Shown piece after piece: positions 42,671 through 49,722 of a DNA stretch of 64,000 nucleotides. Origin of the DNA: Solimicrobium sp040544425 (GTDB taxonomy: Bacteria; Pseudomonadota; Gammaproteobacteria; Burkholderiales; Burkholderiaceae_D); assembly GCA_040544425.1 (NCBI GenBank), contig JBEONO010000001.1, positions 124,001 to 188,000 of the forward strand, written 5' to 3'. The notes beneath the pieces were generated by a model. The model worked only from the letters and a program-made list of their open reading frames with translations, was not told where the DNA came from and did no database searches. Position 1 is the stretch's first letter. Every line of letters starts with the position of its first letter. A program made the position numbers and the translations under genes.

Positions 42671-43228
42671 TTGTTGGAAGTGGGGCTGTCAGCAAAGATC
42701 CCGGCTGATTTGGTTTTAGTCGGACATATTACTGGAGCCTACGGCGTGCAGGGATGGGTCAGAGTGCATCCTTATTCAGCCGAAGCGAGTGCGCTGTTGC
42801 ATGCGAAGACCTGGTGGTTGTCAAAAACCGCTGAGGGGGTCGCAGAGCACGATGTAGAAAAGTTGGAAGCCAAGATTCACGGCGAAGATGTCGTTGCCAG
42901 GATGATGGGTGTGGTTGGTCGGGACGCTGCTGAGAAGCTCAAAGGCAGTGTCGTACAGATCCAGCGCAGTCATTTTCCGGTGTTGTCCGATAACGAATTT
43001 TATTGGCTGGACCTGATCGGTCTTGCCGTCGAAAATTTACAGGGCGAAAGTCTCGGTGTAGTGGCAGATTTGATTGATAACGGTGCGCATCCGATATTGC
43101 GCGCTGTGTTGAAGACCGAGGGCGCTGATTCCGAACGTGAATATCTGATTCCGTTTGTTGAGCAGTTTGTGCCGCAGGTTGATCAAAAGAACAAGAAGAT
43201 CACAGTCGATTGGGGACTGGATTATTAA
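42671..43228 (+). CDS. rimM: Ribosome maturation factor RimM
   Basis: 16S processing factor binding S19. N-terminal RimM domain with VLVGHITGAYGVQGWVRVHPYS, PRC-barrel region with EFYWLDLIGLAVENLQGESLGVVADLIDNGAHPIL and C-terminal YLIPFVEQFVPQVD. About 185 residues. No ATG is available near the start: TTG 42671 (or TTG 42674 or GTG 42680) must be used, and no clear SD separates them. A weak start within a tightly regulated operon is common for rimM. Confidence 0.93.
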   Translation: MLEVGLSAKIPADLVLVGHITGAYGVQGWVRVHPYSAEASALLHAKTWWLSKTAEGVAEHDVEKLEAKIHGEDVVARMMGVVGRDAAEKLKGSVVQIQRSHFPVLSDNEFYWLDLIGLAVENLQGESLGVVADLIDNGAHPILRAVLKTEGADSEREYLIPFVEQFVPQVDQKNKKITVDWGLDY

Positions 43229-43238
43229 GGCGAAAACG

Positions 43239-44021
43239 ATGCAGTTTGATGTCATTACGCTTTTTCCAGAGATGTTTGTAGCCCTCACCCAATCCGGTGT
43301 AACCAGACGTGCGTTTGAACAGGAAAAATGTTCGCTGACCTGCTGGAATCCGCGTGACTTTACCGCAGACAAACACCGCACCGTAGACGACCGGCCATAC
43401 GGCGGTGGTCCTGGGATGGTGATGATGGTCAAGCCTTTGCAGGATGCAATAGCAGCGGCAAAGCAGCGCCAGATCGAACTTGGTTTGGCCGAACCTAAAG
43501 TTATCTACCTGTCGCCACAAGGGAAACCGCTCACCCACCAACGCGTGATGGAGTTAAGCCAGTGTTCTGGCCTGGTGCTTCTGTGTGGCAGGTATGAAGC
43601 AATCGATCAGCGCCTTATTGATCGTTGCGTTGATGAAGAAATCAGTCTGGGTGATTTTGTCCTGTCGGGTGGAGAAATTCCCGCCATGGCCTTAATGGAT
43701 GCCACGATACGGCAACTGCCCGGCGTGTTGAATGATGAAGATTCTGCAGTGCAGGACAGTTTTGTAAATGGTTTGCTGGATTGCCCGCATTACACGCGGC
43801 CCGAACTGCATGAAACTGCGACCGTGCCCGCCGTGTTGATGGGTGGGAATCACGCAGAGATAGAAAAATGGCGCCGCGAGCAGGCCCTGATGGCCACCAC
43901 AGTCAAGCGCCCGGATTTAATCAGCCAAGCCCGGGTAGCCGGTTTGCTGACGAAATCTGATGAACAGTTTTTACACGACCAGCAAGCTGGAAGTAAAAAA
44001 GTAGCAAAAAAGAAGTTGTAG
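43239..44021 (+). CDS. trmD: tRNA (guanine-N1-)-methyltransferase
   Basis: SPOUT methyltransferase making m1G37 in tRNAs reading CCN/CUN/CGG. MQFDVITLFPEMF at the start, then RPYGGGPGMVMM, the trefoil-knot SAM site LLCGRYEAIDQR...EISLGDFVLSGGE and RPELHE. It is 260 residues from ATG 43239; the frame is open further upstream but that part overlaps rimM. It has a Lys-rich tail (KKVAKKKL). Confidence 0.97.
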   Translation: MQFDVITLFPEMFVALTQSGVTRRAFEQEKCSLTCWNPRDFTADKHRTVDDRPYGGGPGMVMMVKPLQDAIAAAKQRQIELGLAEPKVIYLSPQGKPLTHQRVMELSQCSGLVLLCGRYEAIDQRLIDRCVDEEISLGDFVLSGGEIPAMALMDATIRQLPGVLNDEDSAVQDSFVNGLLDCPHYTRPELHETATVPAVLMGGNHAEIEKWRREQALMATTVKRPDLISQARVAGLLTKSDEQFLHDQQAGSKKVAKKKL

Positions 44022-44137
44022 TACCAAGAGTGAGTTCTGAAAAAAGTTCAGGCTCACATGTTTAATCCCATCCTCTACCGGGTCCGCATAATAAATATGC
44101 ACAAATGACACCAGCATGATGGTTATAGGAGTTAAAA

Positions 44138-44551
44138 ATGGATCTGATCCAGCAACTTGAGCAAGAAGAAATTGCCCGTTTGGGCAAGACTATCCCTGAT
44201 TTCGCACCTGGCGATACAGTGGTGGTGTATGTCAACGTAGTTGAAGGTACGCGCAAACGTGCTCAGGCTTACGAAGGCGTTGTTATTTCACGTCGCAATC
44301 GCGGTTTGAATTCAAATTTTATCGTGCGTAAAATTTCGTCCGGTGAAGGTGTTGAGCGTACATTCCAATTGTATTCACCACTGATCGCGTCGATCGAAGT
44401 CAAGCGTCGCGGTGATGTACGTCGCGCCAAGCTGTATTACTTGCGTGAACGTTCAGGTAAATCTGCACGTATTAAAGAAAAACTGCCAGCACGCAAAGCT
44501 GCAAATGCGGGTGCAGCTGCGAAACCAGTTGCCGACACTGCAGCAGAATAA
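44138..44551 (+). CDS. rplS: 50S ribosomal protein L19
   Basis: Large subunit protein at the 30S-50S bridge. MDLIQQLEQEEIARLGKTIPDFAPGDTVVV and YEGVVISRRNRGLNSNFIVRKISSGEGVERTFQLYSP are conserved L19. At 137 residues it is longer than E. coli L19 (115) because of an Ala-rich C-terminal tail. RBS TAGGAG lies 8 nt before the ATG. Its natural terminator, directly downstream, is broken by the 44587-48892 insertion. Confidence 0.97.
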   Translation: MDLIQQLEQEEIARLGKTIPDFAPGDTVVVYVNVVEGTRKRAQAYEGVVISRRNRGLNSNFIVRKISSGEGVERTFQLYSPLIASIEVKRRGDVRRAKLYYLRERSGKSARIKEKLPARKAANAGAAAKPVADTAAE

Positions 44552-44565
44552 GCAAAGTGTTGGAA

Positions 44566-44586
44566 GAAAAAGGGCGCCGATGGTGC
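44566..44586 (+). terminator. Left half of the rplS terminator, interrupted by insertion
   Basis: The sequence GAAAAAGGGC followed by GCCGATGGTGC forms the 5' arm, loop and first part of the 3' arm of a hairpin whose remaining bases and T7 tract (CCTTTTTTT) now lie 4.3 kb away at 48904. Joined, the two halves make stem AAAGGGCGCC / GGTGCCCTTT with loop GAT. A short stem can still form here but the U-tract is lost. Confidence 0.85.
44576..44586. repeat. Left target-site duplication of the insertion
   Basis: GCCGATGGTGC directly abuts the left inverted repeat, and the identical sequence directly abuts the right one (48893-48903). Because the ends GC/GC are self-complementary, the same ancestor is produced by 11-bp TSD with 24-bp TIR, 9-bp TSD with 25-bp TIR, or 7-bp TSD with 26-bp TIR. 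Confidence 0.93.
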
Positions 44587-44610
44587 AAGCCGTTCGCTTA
44601 ATCTGTTGAT
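44587..44610 (+). repeat. Left terminal inverted repeat (IRL)
   Basis: Twenty-four bp beginning AAGCCGTTCGC and ending CTGTTGAT, an exact reverse complement of 48869-48892. Confidence 0.95.
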
Positions 44611-44614
44611 CTTC

Positions 44615-44649
44615 TAAGCCACAGAGGGTAAAATTACCTCTGTGGTTTA
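44615..44649. terminator. Sub-terminal hairpin at the left end of the element
   Basis: Long stem CCACAGAG / TCTGTGG continued inward by GTAA/TTAC (one bulged G) and outward by TAAG/TTTA. It lies 4 bp inside IRL and upstream of the transposase-like gene. It could block transcription entering from rplS, insulate the transposase gene, or be part of the transposon end; no long T-tract follows. Confidence 0.55.
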
Positions 44650-44669
44650 GTGATTTCAAGAGGGTCAGC

Positions 44670-46580
44670 TTGCAGAAGAAATCTTCCGCAGCTTTGCCAG
44701 AACCAACGGCCGAGCCGCAATACGGTTATTTATTCCCTCCGGCCCCGCCGGATGAGTTTGATGCCTTCCTGTCTCAACAGCCTGACAAGGCTCCGCCAGT
44801 CCCTCGCGTTCCTCCCGAAGTCGACGGGGTCCAGCTGAACTTCTGCAAAACCCCCGCCTGTTCCAACTACGGAATTCCGCCCGAACCTGTATCGACCAAG
44901 GGTGCTGCGACCAAGGCCAACCCCAACCGCTACACCATCGTCGCATCCGGCAAGGGCCTGCCTATGGCCCGCTGCAACGCGTGCGGCGAGAGCTTCTCCC
45001 TCAAAAACAACCGCGGCATCCTCGACGAGCGAAACAGGCTGCGTCCCGTGATGTCGGAGCCATGCTGCCCGCATGTGGATTGCTCCCAGCACGGACTTGG
45101 CGTTTCCATTGGCAGCCCGTTCTACGCGTCGTTTGGCAAGACCACCACCGGAGCCCCTCGTTGGAGGTGCAATGCGTGCAAGAAGACGTTCTCGACAGCC
45201 GTCAAGAGCACCAGCCGCCAGCGGACAACGCACCTCAACAAGCTGATCTTCAAAGAGCTGGTGAACAAGGCCCCCATCCGCCGCATCGCCGAAATCTGCG
45301 AGGTCAGCCCGCAAACCGTCTACGACAAGATCGACTTCATCTGGAAGCAATGCGTGGCCTTCGCCGCCGACCGCGAATCCAAGCTGTCCCAAATTGCAAT
45401 CCGACGCCTCTACATCGGAGTCGACAAGCAGGACTACGCCATCAACTGGACCAAACGGGAGGACAAGCGCAACGTGGTGCTGTCGTCCGCCGCGTTCGTG
45501 GACAACAAGACCAACTACGCCTTGGGCACATGGCTTAATTTCGATCCTGCGGCCGACGCCGAGGCCATCGAGAAGTGGGCATGGAACCACAGCCAACTGG
45601 CCCTGCCGACGCCATATCGGGACTACGCCAACCTGTGGACCTCCGTCGACTACCAAGCGCCGGTGAAAGCATCGGCCGCCAAGAAGCCGGCGGGCTCCTT
45701 GTCCGAGTCCATCGAACGGCAATACGCCGCGACCGCGAAGCGTCGCGACATCGAGTCCATCGACGAACCCACGGTCGACGACCAGCTGCCGGAAAGGGGC
45801 ATGCAAGTGCATACGGAATATCTTCTCTATGGTGCTTTCATGCGGCTTGCCGAGATGCTGGTGTCGGTGGAGAAGGTTCGGTTCTTTCTCGACCAGGACT
45901 CCGGCATGCGTGCCGCGTGCTTGGGTGCATGGGCTGACCGCGTGAAAGACCGCACCTGCGACGCGTTCTATGTCAGCATCGCCAAGGACCGGACCGTCGA
46001 CCAAAAGCGCAGGTTGTCTGCGGAGTCGCAAGCCGAAATTAGAGAGGTCATGTCGCAGCTGGGTTGCACAAGGCAGGAGGCGATACTCGCCACCCTCAAA
46101 GACCGCATCGCCAAGGCCCGCAAGCTTGGCAAGTGGAATGACCGCTGGGTGTTCCACCCAATGGCCACCATGAGCGAGCCGGAGAAGGCCGTGTGCCATC
46201 TGACCGACTATGGCGACATGGACGAAAACCATCTCGCATGGACCTACAACCTCGCCTCCCTCCATGGAGTGGATTCCTATTTCAACCGCATCCGCCGCCG
46301 CGTTTCTCTCTTGGAACGCGGCATGCACTCGCAAGGCAATGCGGGACGCGTGTGGAACGGATACCAGCCCTACAAGCCCGAACAGATACAAAAACTATTG
46401 GACATATTCCGCGTGTGCCACAACTACATATGGACCCGCGACGTGATGGAGAAGGCTCCCATCAATCTCGAAACAGGCGAGCAACCGAAAGAGCTGGTGA
46501 AAGTGAAGAAGACCCCTGCCATGCTGCTTGGACTTGCCAAGGGTGTGGTGAGTTATGAAGATATCATTTACTTCAAATAG
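44670..46580 (+). CDS. Long zinc-ribbon DDE transposase-like protein (IS1-like?)
   Basis: 636 residues, TTG start with AGAGGG 5-6 nt upstream. Order of parts: disordered Pro-rich 1-55; zinc ribbon 1 (C59, C64, C102, C105); zinc ribbon 2 (C133, C138, C167, C170 in RWRCNACKKTFS); helix-turn-helix 198-222 (APIRRIAEICEVSPQTVYDKI); an RNase-H-like catalytic region with D252 (LYIGVDKQ), D408/D410 (FFLDQDSG) and a third acid that may be D535 or E549 (VDSYFNRIRRRVSLLERG). The C-terminus (YQPYKPEQIQKLLDIFRVCHNYIW) looks like other DDE transposases. The zinc ribbon plus HTH plus DDE order matches IS1-type InsAB, but the protein is nearly three times longer. The family is inferred, not proven; the link to the flanking TIRs supports a transposase. 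Confidence 0.72.
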   Translation: MQKKSSAALPEPTAEPQYGYLFPPAPPDEFDAFLSQQPDKAPPVPRVPPEVDGVQLNFCKTPACSNYGIPPEPVSTKGAATKANPNRYTIVASGKGLPMARCNACGESFSLKNNRGILDERNRLRPVMSEPCCPHVDCSQHGLGVSIGSPFYASFGKTTTGAPRWRCNACKKTFSTAVKSTSRQRTTHLNKLIFKELVNKAPIRRIAEICEVSPQTVYDKIDFIWKQCVAFAADRESKLSQIAIRRLYIGVDKQDYAINWTKREDKRNVVLSSAAFVDNKTNYALGTWLNFDPAADAEAIEKWAWNHSQLALPTPYRDYANLWTSVDYQAPVKASAAKKPAGSLSESIERQYAATAKRRDIESIDEPTVDDQLPERGMQVHTEYLLYGAFMRLAEMLVSVEKVRFFLDQDSGMRAACLGAWADRVKDRTCDAFYVSIAKDRTVDQKRRLSAESQAEIREVMSQLGCTRQEAILATLKDRIAKARKLGKWNDRWVFHPMATMSEPEKAVCHLTDYGDMDENHLAWTYNLASLHGVDSYFNRIRRRVSLLERGMHSQGNAGRVWNGYQPYKPEQIQKLLDIFRVCHNYIWTRDVMEKAPINLETGEQPKELVKVKKTPAMLLGLAKGVVSYEDIIYFK

Positions 46581-46597
46581 ATATCGAGATTTCGGAG

Positions 46598-47026
46598 TTA
46601 TTTTCTTTCCGGCAAGTTTGATTGGTTTTCTATTTTTTTGACGAGTTCTTTTGCCTTCGTTTCAGGCAGACTAGCATTAGATTGTCCCAACGAAAATGCT
46701 ACTACCACGGCACCCCAAACGAAAGGCCCCGCGATTGCTCCGATCGCTCCGGAAAGCAGATTTACACCAACCGATTTCCAAAGTTTCCCATGCTTGCGAA
46801 TTTCCTCAATTACACCGTGGTTAAGTATTTCTTTTCGCTTCACATCAAGATGCATTTGAAGCTGAGCTTGACCAAATGACGAATTCATAAATTCGTCTGC
46901 CTGAGTCTCCGCTGTTGATTTGGATTTCCCAGAGCTCAAGATATCGCGAATCAGTGCCTCGCGGAACAAAGTCGTCATTCCTGCTCGAAGCACTGTTTCA
47001 GCATCATGGTGAGGCCCGGAAGTCAT
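46598..47026 (-). CDS. Hypothetical protein with hydrophobic C-terminal segment
   Basis: 142 residues, no family recognised. The N-terminal two thirds is helical and charged (AETVLRAGMTTLFREALIR, STAETQADEFMNSSFGQAQLQMHLDVKRKEIL). One or two membrane-spanning segments follow (VGVNLLSGAIGAIAGPFVWGAVVVAFSLG) with a Lys-rich tail. The start is 3 nt after the stop of the upstream 67-codon gene, so the two are translationally coupled. It is more A+T-rich than the two large genes of the element. Being within a mobile element next to a nuclease, roles in defence or stability are possible but untested. Confidence 0.6.
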   Translation of the reverse strand: MTSGPHHDAETVLRAGMTTLFREALIRDILSSGKSKSTAETQADEFMNSSFGQAQLQMHLDVKRKEILNHGVIEEIRKHGKLWKSVGVNLLSGAIGAIAGPFVWGAVVVAFSLGQSNASLPETKAKELVKKIENQSNLPERK

Positions 47027-47029
47027 CTA

Positions 47030-47233
47030 TCACTTAACCTGTGGTGTGATATTTTGGGCTTGCTCACGAAATTTATGAAAAGCCGCAAGAGTCTCTTTTG
47101 ACAAGAGGTAAGCCGGAATTTCACCATCCCATCGCGGGATAAGTTTTTCTTGAACAAGAGCCTCGACAACTTCCTTGCTGTTTTTTTGACGAACAACGTT
47201 ATCTGTTTTGCGTGCAAAAACGAGTTGTTCCAT
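47030..47233 (-). CDS. Small hypothetical protein, first gene of a coupled pair
   Basis: 67 residues from the ATG at 47233, which has an excellent RBS (AAGGGGAG, 4 nt before). It reads MEQLVFARKTDNVVRQKNSKE...IPAYLLSKETLAAFHKFREQ. It is short, charged and without TM. Gene order (small soluble product first, membrane-segment protein second, 3-nt gap) superficially resembles toxin-antitoxin or immunity pairs, but no family was recognised. Confidence 0.6.
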   Translation of the reverse strand: MEQLVFARKTDNVVRQKNSKEVVEALVQEKLIPRWDGEIPAYLLSKETLAAFHKFREQAQNITPQVK

Positions 47234-47654
47234 TTTGCTCCCCTTTTGGTTTCGGCATCTGATGCCGCACTGCAAATTTATTTTTCTCTTGCATTTAACT
47301 TAGCGCAACAACGTGAAGACGCAAGCAAACTAAACTCTGGTCCGACGAACGTAACGGCCATTTCGTGAGGTGAACAACATGAATAGTTTGATCACGCCAA
47401 ATCAGATTATTTAAGTGTTGGATGGCACGCACATTAGCCTCCATCTATTTTGCGTTCACATACTGAAAACATACTATTTGACATTCGCAAAAACAAGACC
47501 AGGATTGCTTGACTTAGCGGTTGACTGGTCGGCAGCCGACCGACGGGGCAAGATACTCCGACGCGTGCGTCTGTTGTTGTAGCGAGAAAACAAAATAGCG
47601 TGGCGAAGACGGCTCCTGTAATATGTGTGCGATACATATAGTGGAGAGCTGTGC
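47234..47654. promoter_or_regulatory. Divergent control region inside the element
   Basis: 421 bp between the minus-strand pair and the nuclease gene. Contents: perfect palindrome GGTCGGC-A-GCCGACC at 47527-47541; inverted repeat ATATGT-N7-ACATAT at 47621-47639 just upstream of the nuclease RBS; and a 12-codon frame (ATG at about 47380) preceded by GAGGTGAA. The palindromes are good operator candidates, possibly keeping the nuclease repressed. No promoter was assigned with confidence. Confidence 0.45.
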
Positions 47655-48821
47655 ATGGGAGTCGAACAAGATATCGAAGCAATTCGGGGTGGCATCAGGG
47701 CTGGCCGCTTTTCCAACGAAGCGTCCGTCTCGCAAGGCATCGTCCTGCGGCTCCTGCACGCCTTGGGCTGGCCCTCCTACGACACCGACGCGGTCTGGCC
47801 CGAATACTCGCTGAGCGGCCGACGCGTCGACTACGCCCTATGCAGCCCGCCAGGAAAGCCCATCGCCTTCATCGAGGTCAAGCAGATCGGCCAGAGCGAC
47901 GGAGCCGAACGGCAGCTTTTTGAATATGCTTTTCACGATGGCGTTCCCATGGCCATCCTCACCGACGGCCGCGAGTGGAACTTCTTCCTGCCAGGCGAAC
48001 AGGGCGATTACGGCGAACGAAGGGTCTACAAACTCGACATCGTCGATCGCGACGTGAAGGAGTGCTCCGAGCGGTTGGAGCGGTATCTGCTGCATTCGGC
48101 GGTCGCCTCGGGCGCCGCGATACAAGCCGCACGGGACGACTACCGCAACGTGTCGAAGGATCGGCAGATGCTTGCGGCCCTCCCCAAGGCGTGGCACCAG
48201 ATCATTGCCGACGAGGATGAGATGCTGTTGGAGATCGTCGCCGATCGCGTGGAGAGCCTGTGCGGATTCAAGCCCGGTCCTGACATGGTTGCGGCCTTCT
48301 TGAAGGATAGCGTCGCGGGCCGTGGTGCTGCCCAACCAATTGCTCCGGCAAGGACTCCAATACAGCCCATCCAAAGACCTGCCCTCGTGCCAGCGCGAGA
48401 GGCCGCCAGGCCTGTTGAACTTATCGCAACTCAAACTCCCCGCACTGCCGTCCCGCTGCGACCTGCGGTTCCGCACGGGCAGACCGGATTCTCGTTCGAG
48501 GGCCAGTTCTACTCCGCACGAAACGCCATTGACACGCTCAGGCAAGTGTTCGACCTGTTCATCAAGCGGGACCCCACTTTCGGCGAGCGGTTCGCCGGCT
48601 TGCCCAAGCATGGCCGGACCCGGCGATATCTGGCACAGGATGCCAATGACCTATACCGCGATCGGCCGGACTTGGTTCGCGATTGCTCGATCAAGCTGGA
48701 CTCGGGTTGGTGGATGAGCACCAACCACAGCAAGCAGACGATTGGACAAATCATCGCCATGGCCTGCGACGTGGCCAACGTCGCCCATGGCCGCGATCTT
48801 GTGGACAGCCTCGGGGACTGA
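47655..48821 (+). CDS. PD-(D/E)xK nuclease with HsdR N-terminal-like domain
   Basis: 388 residues, ATG 47655 with GGAG RBS 8 nt upstream (a frame extends 10 codons further up). Residues 1-150 match the HSDR_N_2-type nuclease domain of type I restriction R subunits: SVSQGIVLRLLHALGWP, then D59 in GRRVDYALC and E74/K76 in AFIEVKQIG, forming the PD-(D/E)xK site, followed by DGREWNFFLPG. A middle helical region leads to a linker (220-270) and a C-terminal domain (about 275-388) containing GFSFEGQFYSARNAIDTLRQVFDLF and SGWWMSTNHSKQTIGQIIAMAC of unknown type. It lacks the helicase motor and no HsdM/HsdS is present, so it acts alone or with element partners. It is the last gene before IRR, followed by a hairpin. 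Confidence 0.8.
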   Translation: MGVEQDIEAIRGGIRAGRFSNEASVSQGIVLRLLHALGWPSYDTDAVWPEYSLSGRRVDYALCSPPGKPIAFIEVKQIGQSDGAERQLFEYAFHDGVPMAILTDGREWNFFLPGEQGDYGERRVYKLDIVDRDVKECSERLERYLLHSAVASGAAIQAARDDYRNVSKDRQMLAALPKAWHQIIADEDEMLLEIVADRVESLCGFKPGPDMVAAFLKDSVAGRGAAQPIAPARTPIQPIQRPALVPAREAARPVELIATQTPRTAVPLRPAVPHGQTGFSFEGQFYSARNAIDTLRQVFDLFIKRDPTFGERFAGLPKHGRTRRYLAQDANDLYRDRPDLVRDCSIKLDSGWWMSTNHSKQTIGQIIAMACDVANVAHGRDLVDSLGD

Positions 48822-48826
48822 AAAAC

Positions 48827-48852
48827 ATACGGGCCTCCGAAGAGGCCCGTAT
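48827..48852 (+). terminator. Hairpin downstream of the nuclease gene
   Basis: Perfect 11-bp stem ATACGGGCCTC / GAGGCCCGTAT with loop CGAA, 6 nt after the nuclease stop. No T-tract follows, so it may be a weak terminator or part of the right transposon end; the counterpart of the left hairpin. Confidence 0.6.
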
Positions 48853-48868
48853 TGAACTAAGCTACCGC

Positions 48869-48892
48869 ATCAACAGATTAAGCGAACGGCTT
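48869..48892 (-). repeat. Right terminal inverted repeat (IRR)
   Basis: ATCAACAG...GCGAACGGCTT, exact reverse complement of IRL at 44587-44610. Confidence 0.95.
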
Positions 48893-48903
48893 GCCGATGG
48901 TGC
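48893..48903. repeat. Right target-site duplication and remains of the rplS terminator
   Basis: GCCGATGGTGC, identical to 44576-44586, continuing into CCTTTTTTT, the T-tract of the rplS terminator. With GGTGCCCTTTTTTT the 3' arm and U-tract are preserved on this side. nudL begins 22 nt further. Confidence 0.93.
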
Positions 48904-48925
48904 CCTTTTTTTCTTGGTATGCACC

Positions 48926-49603
48926 ATGATTGACTTCATTCCCCAAACTGCGCCAATAGAAGAAATTGCTGGAGAACCTGCAATTGAGTCGGCACGTCTG
49001 AATCTGGAGTGGATCAAACATCGATTTGCCGCGCCACCAGTTTGGATGCCGGAATCGACCGACGAGCATCGTCTCACATTGTCCAACGTTACAGAATTCA
49101 AACACGCGGCCGTCTTAATTGCACTGGTTCAGCGCGAGCATGGCCTTAATGTGCTGTTCACCTTGCGCACAGCGCACCTGACGCAGCATGCCGGTCAGAT
49201 CAGCTTTCCGGGCGGGCGCGCTGAATTACAGGACCAGGATGCGATTGCTACCGCGCTGCGCGAAACCGAGGAAGAAATCGGATTGCATCAGTCACAGGTG
49301 GAAATTCTCGGCCAACTGCCAGATTATCTGACGGTCACCGGCTATCGCGTGACCCTGGTGGTTGGTGCAGTTCAGGACCTGCCGCAGCTGACTTCCGATC
49401 AAAATGAAGTTGCTGATATTTTCGAAGTGCCGCTGGCTTTTTTAATGGATGGCAGCAACCATCAACGCCGCGCTATGTCGATAAACATGCCCGAACATCA
49501 GCCAATCAAGCGCCATTTTTATGCGATGCCGTATCACGACTACTTCATCTGGGGCGCGACGGCCGGGATGATCCGCAATCTGTTCCATTTTTTGCGCGCC
49601 TGA
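48926..49603 (+). CDS. nudL: CoA pyrophosphatase, Nudix family
   Basis: Nudix hydrolase of the UPF0035/NudL group that cleaves CoA to phosphopantetheine. It reads GQISFPGGRAELQDQDAIATALRETEEEIGL, containing the Nudix box, preceded by the CoA motif LFTLRTAHLTQHAGQISFPGG. From ATG 48926 it is 225 residues; upstream codons in frame come from the end of the element and are not coding. In the ancestor it sat 57 nt after rplS behind the terminator hairpin. The insertion cuts it off from any rplS read-through, so expression must come from within or next to the right end of the element. No SD stronger than TTGGTA is visible. Confidence 0.9.
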   Translation: MIDFIPQTAPIEEIAGEPAIESARLNLEWIKHRFAAPPVWMPESTDEHRLTLSNVTEFKHAAVLIALVQREHGLNVLFTLRTAHLTQHAGQISFPGGRAELQDQDAIATALRETEEEIGLHQSQVEILGQLPDYLTVTGYRVTLVVGAVQDLPQLTSDQNEVADIFEVPLAFLMDGSNHQRRAMSINMPEHQPIKRHFYAMPYHDYFIWGATAGMIRNLFHFLRA

Positions 49604-49722
49604 AAACAGTCACCTCGATCACGCCGTGGTTGCGTGAATTGCCAGTCTACGTTATCTTGACGGCTTCTTTCCTGATACCCGAGAGCAAAACCAACGGGTT
49701 CAATTATCGCCCTGATGAACCG

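Larger units (their letters stand above)
44587..48892. mobile_element. 4.3-kb transposable element with 24-bp TIRs, transposase-like gene, two small genes and an HsdR-like nuclease
   Basis: Bounded by perfect 24-bp terminal inverted repeats (AAGCCGTTCGC...TGTTGAT) and a direct target duplication of 7-11 bp. TIR length, a possible 9-bp duplication, and zinc-ribbon plus DDE-like protein all recall the IS1 family, but at 4306 bp it is far larger than IS1 (~0.8 kb). It carries a 636-residue transposase-like gene (+), two minus-strand genes of 142 and 67 codons and a PD-(D/E)xK nuclease (+). Each end has a sub-terminal hairpin. The two large genes are more G+C-rich and Asp/Arg-codon-rich than the flanking ribosomal genes, while the small pair is A+T-rich. 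The ends being intact suggests recent insertion. Confidence 0.9.

Noticed and set aside
44730..46391. 553-codon open frame on the minus strand opposite the transposase-like gene
   Set aside because: A long antisense frame is expected in G+C-rich DNA. Its translation is compositionally biased (Gly/Val/His/Asp) and has no family resemblance, while the plus-strand frame has zinc ribbons and an HTH.
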